A stretch of DNA of 32,641 nucleotides from Bacillota bacterium (GTDB taxonomy: Bacteria > Bacillota > Clostridia > Saccharofermentanales > DTU023): assembly GCA_023622515.1 (NCBI GenBank), contig JAMNZB010000021.1:1-32641 (forward strand), read 5' to 3'. Within the stretch, counting starts at the first letter, position 1. Each line of letters opens with the position of its first letter. The notes beneath the pieces were generated by a model that saw only the letters and a list, made by a program, of their open reading frames with translations, ran no database searches and was not told the origin of the DNA. A program made the position numbers and the translations under genes. This document shows, piece after piece, positions 27,509 through 32,641 of this stretch.

Positions 27509-27537
27509 TTAACTATTTGGGGAATATAAGGTATACT
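27509..27537 (+). promoter_or_regulatory. Putative promoter of the LysR gene
   Basis: TTAACT (4 of 6), 17 bases and TATACT (5 of 6) lie immediately ahead of the ribosome binding site AAAGGAG at 27549-27555. The leader would be only a few bases long. Confidence 0.45.
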
Positions 27538-27566
27538 GAAGGCGGAATAAAGGAGTGTGTAATGAA

Positions 27567-28472
27567 GTGATTAATATTACCTTAAAGCAACTTGAAGTAT
27601 TTGTTGCCATTGTGGAAACAGGTAGTTTTACAAAAGCTGCCAATCGGCTGTACATGGCCCAGTCTACTGTTAGCGGTCACATCCGGACACTGGAGAAGGA
27701 ACTGAGTGTTCTTTTGTTTCGCAGAGATTCCAAACGCAATATTCAGGTTACTGAGATGGGCAGAAGAATTTACAAAGGGGCTCTAGACATACTTGAGCGT
27801 TGCAGGCAATTAGAGGACGATATACTAATCGATAAAACGAATGAGCTAACTTTAGGTGCCTCAACAGTTCCTGCGAGTTGCATTTTACCTCGTATCATAA
27901 CCGGCTTTGCCCAACGTTTTCCCCAGGCACGCTTTACGGTTAAAAGGGGAGATAGCGGCGAAATGCACCAGATGCTGTCTGAAGGGGAGCTTCAGTTGGC
28001 CATTGTTGGATCAAATATACAGCATCATGCCTTTCATTATGACAAGATTACTGAAGACTATACCGTATTAATTGCACCCGCAAGAGAACCCTACACAAGC
28101 TATAAAAAACAAAACGTTTACGGGAATGAGCTCCTCACCCACCCCCTTTTATTTCGCGAATCCGGCTCCGGTACACAAAAGGTTGTCGATGACTACCTCG
28201 CCCACATCGGCATGGAAAAAAGCAAACTTAACATTATAGGGCGCTTTGATAATTCAGATGCTATCATTGACATGGTGAGCTGCGGGCTCGGTCTTGCCTT
28301 GATTTCCGAGATGCTCGTTGACGCCAATATTAATCGCAACAGAATCATCAAATTCGATTTAGAAAAAGATTCTTCTGTTGCTTCTCGTGCCTACTATATG
28401 CTTAGCCGTAAGAACTTTGACTACTCCGATTTACATAGGGCCTTCATGAATTATATTAAGGAACAGGCATAA
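27567..28472 (+). CDS. LysR-family transcriptional regulator
   Basis: A 301-residue regulator. The N-terminal winged helix-turn-helix is LKQLEVFVAIVETGSFTKAA, then AQSTVSGHIRTLEKEL, with recognition helix near residues 30-50. The effector-binding domain starts near 90 with LTLGASTVPASCILPRIITG and ends near 295, with DMVSCGLGLALISEML as the usual dimer-adjacent segment. The effector-domain start resembles the CysL/CbbR-like group, but the ligand is unknown. The start is uncertain: AAAGGAG is ideally placed for ATG 27562, but that frame stops after two codons (ATG AAG TGA). GTG 27567 gives MINITLKQLEVF, and GTG 27555 lies inside the ribosome binding site. I prefer GTG 27567. Confidence 0.9.
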   Translation: MINITLKQLEVFVAIVETGSFTKAANRLYMAQSTVSGHIRTLEKELSVLLFRRDSKRNIQVTEMGRRIYKGALDILERCRQLEDDILIDKTNELTLGASTVPASCILPRIITGFAQRFPQARFTVKRGDSGEMHQMLSEGELQLAIVGSNIQHHAFHYDKITEDYTVLIAPAREPYTSYKKQNVYGNELLTHPLLFRESGSGTQKVVDDYLAHIGMEKSKLNIIGRFDNSDAIIDMVSCGLGLALISEMLVDANINRNRIIKFDLEKDSSVASRAYYMLSRKNFDYSDLHRAFMNYIKEQA

Positions 28473-28591
28473 CAAGCTCCTAACCGGATATTTCCTCCAG
28501 CCTGCTTATTTTCCACTGAGGGCGGTCTTCCCCCTTGCCTAAAACAGAAAAACTTTACACTAATTTTACCTTTTCCTAGCTACTTTCTTTC

Positions 28592-28621
28592 TTTTCAGCC
28601 CGGATAAAAACAGAGTATAAT
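28592..28621 (+). promoter_or_regulatory. Putative promoter of the first HisJ-like gene
   Basis: A perfect TATAAT at 28616-28621 is preceded after 18 bases by TTTTCA, a weak -35, 42 bases ahead of the ATG. No other feature is seen in the gap 28473-28663. Confidence 0.4.
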
Positions 28622-28663
28622 AAACGAGTTCTTAGAGTTTGAAAGGAAAGAGTTAAAATAAAC

Positions 28664-29524
28664 ATGTACGTTGATAGTCATAATCATGTAAGAAATTGGT
28701 CGCAAGATGCCACACAATCCCTTGAAGAGTTGTATCGTGGCTATAAGCAAAAAGGTATTTACGGCATCGGCTTGTCTGACCACTACGACATTGGCAATTA
28801 TACAGGGGATACAGAATGGATTTTTGATATAGGAGATTACATTGCTACTTTTTCTCCCTACAAGCGAAGTTTAACAGAGGCTAGAAGAGAGGCTGAAGAA
28901 AGTGGTTTTTTCCGGCCTGCTTTTTTCTTAGGTCTGGAACTCGGGTATTTGCAAGATCATATAGAAGGCTTACAGGGGGTTGTCTCTACCCCCGGGCTCG
29001 ACTATTTTATTCTATCTATACACGAAATTTATGGAAAAAATCCCTATGATTTCTTTGAGGAAATATTTGCAAAACCACAAAAACAAGTCTACGAGCAATA
29101 TCTTGAGCTTTGCCTTCAAGCTGTTCAGGATTTTCCCAATGCCTCTATTTTAGGGCATTATGATTTCATCTCCCGCTATGCTCCGCAAAGGGAAAGTAAA
29201 ATGAACTACAGCTGCTTGGCAGACCACTTCGATAGCTTATTTCAAGCTATGATTGAAGAAGGAATCGCTCTGGAAATCAATACCGGAACGGTCCGGCAGT
29301 TCGTGAAGAAAGACTTATCTCTTGAGGATGCCCTGCCCGATCCACAGCTCATAAGGCGTTATTTGGATTTGGGCGGAGAACTGATAACCCTCTCTGCCGA
29401 TGCCCACCATGTGAGCCATCATGGACAATATATTAAAGAGACTATCTCCTTCTTGCACCGGCAAGGAGTACGTAGGCTGGCATATTTTCATAAGCACCAA
29501 GCTCATACGACGCCCATTCAATAG
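28664..29524 (+). CDS. HisJ-like PHP-domain phosphatase, copy 1
   Basis: A 286-residue metal-dependent phosphoesterase of the histidinol-phosphatase (HisJ/HisK) group. Metal ligands are visible in order: H6-x-H8 in DSHNH, D39-H40 in SDHYDIG, E92 in GLELGYL, H120 in LSIHEI, H165-x-D167 in GHYDF, E204 in LEINTGT and D247-x-H249 in SADAHH. GGAAAG precedes ATG by about 12 bases. No other histidine-biosynthesis gene occurs in the window. A second copy follows 80 bases downstream. The true substrate may therefore be another small phosphate ester. The fold and metal site are sure; the histidinol-phosphate role is only possible. Confidence 0.85.
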   Translation: MYVDSHNHVRNWSQDATQSLEELYRGYKQKGIYGIGLSDHYDIGNYTGDTEWIFDIGDYIATFSPYKRSLTEARREAEESGFFRPAFFLGLELGYLQDHIEGLQGVVSTPGLDYFILSIHEIYGKNPYDFFEEIFAKPQKQVYEQYLELCLQAVQDFPNASILGHYDFISRYAPQRESKMNYSCLADHFDSLFQAMIEEGIALEINTGTVRQFVKKDLSLEDALPDPQLIRRYLDLGGELITLSADAHHVSHHGQYIKETISFLHRQGVRRLAYFHKHQAHTTPIQ

Positions 29525-29538
29525 GCTTACTGATTCGC

Positions 29539-29554
29539 TTGAAGGCCTCTTCAA
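29539..29554. promoter_or_regulatory. Inverted repeat between the two HisJ-like genes
   Basis: TTGAAG-GCCT-CTTCAA is a perfect six-base dyad 15 bases after the first gene's stop. It has no T-run. It may be a weak stem in the shared transcript or a regulatory site for the second copy, ahead of a TACAAT-like -10 near 29567. Confidence 0.35.
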
Positions 29555-29604
29555 AATTAAATAGTGTACAATAGGTACAGCATTAAAGAATATGAGGAAT
29601 TGTT

Positions 29605-30447
29605 ATGTTTATCGATAGTCACAATCATATTACCCCTTGGTCACGCGATGCCCTTCAATCACGTGAAGAACTGGTCACTTCGGCAAAGAACAATGGGCTT
29701 TGGGGTGTCGGTATTTCCGACCATTATGACATTGGAAGCTATACTCCGGACGGTTTAGAATGGGTTTTCGATATCAGGGACTATTTGCAAAGCTTTGTCC
29801 CCTACAAGAAAACACTGTCAGAGGCTAGGAAAAGTGATGAACTAAGCTTTGCAGTAGGTATTGAGCTCGGCTACTTACCGGAATATGAGGACCGCTTGAA
29901 AGCAATCATGGAAGAAAAAGATTTTGATTATTTTATTTTCTCCCTGCATTGTATCGATGGCGCCTGCCCCGGCGACGCCGGCCATAATTTTTACACAGGC
30001 AGCTTGCAGGAAGACCATGAAAGGGCTCTGGAGGCATCTATCAAAGGACTTACACAATTTCCCGATGTGCATATTTTTGCTCATTTTGACTACACAAGTC
30101 GCTATGCCCCGGAGCGTAAAAGCAAAATGCTCTACAAAGATTTCCCCGACCATTTTGACAGACTTTTTTCCCTCCTTATTGAGGAAGGCATTGCCCTGGA
30201 GATTAACACGGGAACGATTGATTATTTGCGAAGGCGGGGCTACGAAGGGCTAGCGGTCTTCCCTGACGAGGAAATAATTAAGCGCTTTTTAGACCTGGGT
30301 GGCGAGCTCCTGACTATCAGCTCTGACACTCATGGCCCTATCCATCATCAGAGACCGATAAGGGAGACGCTTGAGTTTTTGCGCTACTGCGGTGTGAAAA
30401 GACTCGCTTATTTTGAAAATCAAAAAGCCTATACACACCCTATTTAA
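29605..30447 (+). CDS. HisJ-like PHP-domain phosphatase, copy 2
   Basis: A 280-residue paralogue of the upstream gene, with the same ligands: H6-x-H8, D39-H40, E87, H115, H160-x-D162, LEINTGT and SSDTH. The opening 45 residues are especially alike: both have DSHNH, WS-x-DA, QS-x-EEL, SDHYDIG and EW-x-FDI-x-DY. Copies diverge in the middle, where this one has an acidic, Gly-rich CIDGACPGDAGHNFY loop instead of the first copy's EIYGKNPYDF. They are a local tandem duplication that has had time to specialise. GAGGAATTGTT precedes ATG. Confidence 0.85.
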   Translation: MFIDSHNHITPWSRDALQSREELVTSAKNNGLWGVGISDHYDIGSYTPDGLEWVFDIRDYLQSFVPYKKTLSEARKSDELSFAVGIELGYLPEYEDRLKAIMEEKDFDYFIFSLHCIDGACPGDAGHNFYTGSLQEDHERALEASIKGLTQFPDVHIFAHFDYTSRYAPERKSKMLYKDFPDHFDRLFSLLIEEGIALEINTGTIDYLRRRGYEGLAVFPDEEIIKRFLDLGGELLTISSDTHGPIHHQRPIRETLEFLRYCGVKRLAYFENQKAYTHPI

Positions 30448-30478
30448 AAAACTGTACTTAGCCGTATTTTTCGAACGA

Positions 30479-30880
30479 CTAGCCCTGAAATGTAAAAAGA
30501 AGATTGAAAAGGATAGCCCCGAAAAGAAAATATGCACCTGCTATAAGCAGCGGCCAGACAGGTGTTTTCTTTTGCTTTTGCGATTCTCTGTAAGCTCCGA
30601 AATCAAGTGTTTTCTCATCTTTACGCAAGAAGGGAAACCGTTCTTTTAAGATGTAAAAGGCATATTTCAATCCGTCAAATTGTCCATCTCGGGCAATATA
30701 GGCTAATAGGCCCAGGCCAAGAAGGAGGACAGCCGGAACAAAAAAACCATCCGCCAAAATATGAAAAATTTGCCGGAGCGTTTTTTCTTCAATAAAGAGC
30801 CCTCTTGCCTTCATATGGAGAAGAAGGAAGAGGTGCCCTAATATCATATTAATAAGAAAAATTTTGTTTTCTTGTTTCAC
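30479..30880 (-). CDS. Small DUF3899-like membrane protein
   Basis: A 133-residue protein with about three hydrophobic segments: residues 6-22, about 45-65 (FFVPAVLLLGLGLLAYIA) and about 110-131. A soluble, charged loop follows GQFDGLKYAFYILKERF, which matches my memory of the DUF3899 family in Firmicutes; function there is unknown. The start is GTG 30880, behind AGGGG six bases upstream. It begins 31 bases after the oppF stop on the same strand and is probably the last gene of that operon, converging on the HisJ-like genes. Confidence 0.7.
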   Translation of the reverse strand: MKQENKIFLINMILGHLFLLLHMKARGLFIEEKTLRQIFHILADGFFVPAVLLLGLGLLAYIARDGQFDGLKYAFYILKERFPFLRKDEKTLDFGAYRESQKQKKTPVWPLLIAGAYFLFGAILFNLLFTFQG

Positions 30881-30911
30881 ACTTGCCCCTAAATATCACC
30901 GCCGTAGAAAG

Positions 30912-32096
30912 CTAGCGACCGGAATCAATGGCCTTAATTTCATTGAGGTATTGTTGTTTTTCAGCCTCATTACAGTAGACAAAGTGACCCGGAATGACCT
31001 CTTGTAAACGCGGTTTATCAAAAGCATACTGATGCGCCGTAACAGGATTGTAGTCAATCCGCTGACGCACACTTTCAAAGCGGGGGTCAGGTCTGGGAAT
31101 CGCCGATAAAAGCGATTTTGTATAAGGATGTAAGGGATGTAAAAACAACTCGTCAGAGCTGCAAAGCTCAACAATTTTCCCAAAATACATGACCGCAATA
31201 CGGTCTGAGAAATACTTTACAACGGATAGGTTATGCGCGATAAAGAGGATGGTTAAATCCATTTCCTTCCGCAGCTGGTCAAGGAGATTTAAGACTTGAG
31301 CCTGGACGGAAACATCCAGGGCCGAGACCGGTTCATCCGCAATAATAAAATCCGGTTCCATGATAACAGCACGGGCAATACCGATTCGCTGGCGCTGGCC
31401 ACCGGAGAACTCGTGCGGATAGCGGTTGGCGTGTTGCCGCACAAGACCAACCTTTTCCAAGGCTTCATTCACCTTGTTCGTGATGAATTCATTGTCTTTA
31501 ACCCCTTGTATAATTAACCCTTCGGCAATTATTTCGCGAACGGTCATCCGCGGGTTAATTGAAGAAATGGGGTCTTGAAAGATCATCTGCATACGAGACA
31601 TATCTTCAACAGTCGGATTCGCCGCCGGACAAGAATTGACAAACTCTTCATAATCTTTTTGGAATTCAGCAAATTCGAGGTCTTCTTTGGCAATCTGATC
31701 GTTAAACTTTTTACGAATCTCGTCTGCCTCATCCGGCTTGGCAATAAGCATCTCGTCACGGATAACAGCCAAATCTTCTTTGGTCTTTTTGCTTCGTCCT
31801 TTAATGTCCTTGTAGACCATCTTCTTCTGGCTTGCCCCGTTATAGATGGGCTTGCCATTGAATTCCATATAGCCACCGGTCGGTTCATAGAGACCAATCA
31901 AAGAACGGCCAAGCGTTGTTTTTCCACAGCCGGACTCCCCAACAAGGCCAAATACTTCACCGCGCTTAATGTCAAAACTGACATCATCAACGGCGCGGAC
32001 ATTCCCTCCGCGAACAGGGAAGTACTGCCTCAAACGTTCAATTTTTACGATAGAATCGTTATCGTTTCTATTTTCGTTATGCACATCATTTGTCAT
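30912..32096 (-). CDS. oppF: Oligopeptide ABC transporter ATP-binding protein OppF, with insertion
   Basis: A 394-residue cytoplasmic ATPase that powers an oligopeptide/dipeptide importer with OppD. Walker A is GESGCGKTT, the Q-loop is MIFQDP, the signature is FSGGQRQR, Walker B is IIADEP with [10 protein letters not shown], and the H-loop is LFIAHNLS. The C-terminal OppF region has [12 protein letters not shown] and ends with GHFVYC. Between Walker A and the Q-loop there are about 115 residues instead of the usual 45 or so. The extra 65-70 residues are highly charged and helical ([19 protein letters not shown] and later). I chose ATG 32096, with GAGGA eight bases upstream; GTG 32117 and ATG 32114 are in frame further up and would overlap oppD. 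Confidence 0.92.
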   Translation of the reverse strand: MTNDVHNENRNDNDSIVKIERLRQYFPVRGGNVRAVDDVSFDIKRGEVFGLVGESGCGKTTLGRSLIGLYEPTGGYMEFNGKPIYNGASQKKMVYKDIKGRSKKTKEDLAVIRDEMLIAKPDEADEIRKKFNDQIAKEDLEFAEFQKDYEEFVNSCPAANPTVEDMSRMQMIFQDPISSINPRMTVREIIAEGLIIQGVKDNEFITNKVNEALEKVGLVRQHANRYPHEFSGGQRQRIGIARAVIMEPDFIIADEPVSALDVSVQAQVLNLLDQLRKEMDLTILFIAHNLSVVKYFSDRIAVMYFGKIVELCSSDELFLHPLHPYTKSLLSAIPRPDPRFESVRQRIDYNPVTAHQYAFDKPRLQEVIPGHFVYCNEAEKQQYLNEIKAIDSGR

Positions 32097-32106
32097 AGTT
32101 GTTTCC

Positions 32107-32641
32107 TCATACATCACAGCCTACCCCCCCTAAATTTTCTTGATTTTCTTGCATTTTCAGACTGCGCCTAATACGCTCTGTAACAATGGCAGGAGGCTTA
32201 ATTTTCGGAGCATCGGGATGGAGCAACCAAGTGGCCGCAAAGTGGGTATCAGAGATTTGGAACATGGGTGGCTCCTCCTCAAAATCAATCGCCAAGGCGT
32301 AGTGATTCCGCTCAGCAAAGGCATCCCCTTTGGGCGGCAGTAACATGTTAGGCGGCACACCCGGAATAGGCTCCAAATCTTCCTTGGTTTCTAAGTCCGG
32401 CATCGAGGCAAGAAGGGCCCAAGTATAGGGATGGACCGGTTCATAGAAGATTTCTTCAGCCGTTCCCATTTCAACAATCTTGCCGGCATACATAACAGCA
32501 ACCCGGTCTGCCATATGGGCAACAACCCCCAGGTCATGCGTAATGAAAATAATAGAGATGCCTCTTTCTTCTTTCAGCTTATTGATGAGATCCAGGATTT
32601 GTGCCTGAATTGTCACGTCAAGGGCAGTTGTCGGCTCATCA
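32107..32641 (-). CDS. oppD: Oligopeptide ABC transporter ATP-binding protein OppD, C-terminal part
   Basis: The gene runs off the window, so its N-terminus, Walker A and signature are missing. The visible 178 residues begin inside Walker B and the D-loop ([14 protein letters not shown]), then [20 protein letters not shown] with the H-loop histidine, and the C-terminal oligopeptide-transporter tail with [14 protein letters not shown] and [16 protein letters not shown] typical OppD Cys before Trp in the C-terminal tail is Thr here (HFAATWLL). It precedes oppF by eleven bases. The last codons cross a G7 run without consequence for the core. Confidence 0.9.
   Translation of the reverse strand, partial: DEPTTALDVTIQAQILDLINKLKEERGISIIFITHDLGVVAHMADRVAVMYAGKIVEMGTAEEIFYEPVHPYTWALLASMPDLETKEDLEPIPGVPPNMLLPPKGDAFAERNHYALAIDFEEEPPMFQISDTHFAATWLLHPDAPKIKPPAIVTERIRRSLKMQENQENLGGVGCDV

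Noticed and set aside
32120-32130. G7 run at the 3' end of oppD as a phase-variable tract
   Set aside because: Slippage would change only the last few residues of OppD, so it is unlikely to switch function.
31575-32171. 198-residue plus-strand frame opposite oppF
   Set aside because: Antisense to ATPase motifs; no family match and no ribosome binding site.

Overview
The window looks like chromosomal DNA from an anaerobic, fermentative Firmicute (Clostridia-like). The evidence is a single-chain pyruvate:ferredoxin oxidoreductase, a complete bacterial V-type ATPase operon of nine genes, a fused phosphoglycerate kinase-triosephosphate isomerase, strong AGGAGG-type ribosome binding sites and moderate GC. 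The species cannot be fixed from the sequence. No tRNA, rRNA, CRISPR array, insertion sequence or phage gene was seen. Gene density is high and most genes are housekeeping.

Layout. 1-5.7 kb (minus strand): central carbon metabolism, pgk-tpi followed by nifJ. 5.8-7.7 kb (plus): a membrane-anchored family 2 glycosyltransferase overlapping a PHP-domain phosphoesterase. 7.7-11.3 kb (minus): a two-gene cell-envelope unit, an SH3/NlpC-P60 hydrolase and a VanW-family protein sharing one base at stop and start. 11.3-12.1 kb: a mostly intergenic block with a small XRE-like gene that has a consensus-like promoter, two copies of a palindromic operator candidate, and a second overlapping reading frame. 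12.1-13.1 kb (minus): ilvE. 13.5-16.4 kb (plus): trkA-trkH potassium uptake. 16.6-25.2 kb (minus): V-ATPase operon in the order G/H-I-K-E-C-F-A-B-D. 25.5-26.9 kb (minus): MATE transporter. 27.0-28.5 kb (plus): Smr-domain protein and a LysR regulator. 28.7-30.4 kb (plus): two tandem HisJ-like PHP phosphatases. 30.5 kb to the end (minus): oppD (cut by the window edge), oppF and a small DUF3899-like membrane protein.

How the genes work together. Pgk-Tpi and NifJ cover triose interconversion, ATP formation and conversion of pyruvate to acetyl-CoA and reduced ferredoxin. The V-ATPase membrane subunit K carries, at equivalent positions, the residues known to bind Na+ in Enterococcus hirae NtpK. A Na+-coupled ATPase next to Trk K+ uptake suggests a cation-homeostasis neighbourhood.

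The most unusual observations are: a run of nine A exactly at the Pgk/Tpi junction, with stops close behind in both other frames, so slippage would release a free Pgk; the small gene at 11.6-11.9 kb with duplicated operators and a second coherent membrane-protein frame; and the 11-nt repeats plus perfect hairpin in the only long gap inside the V-ATPase operon, just ahead of subunit K.
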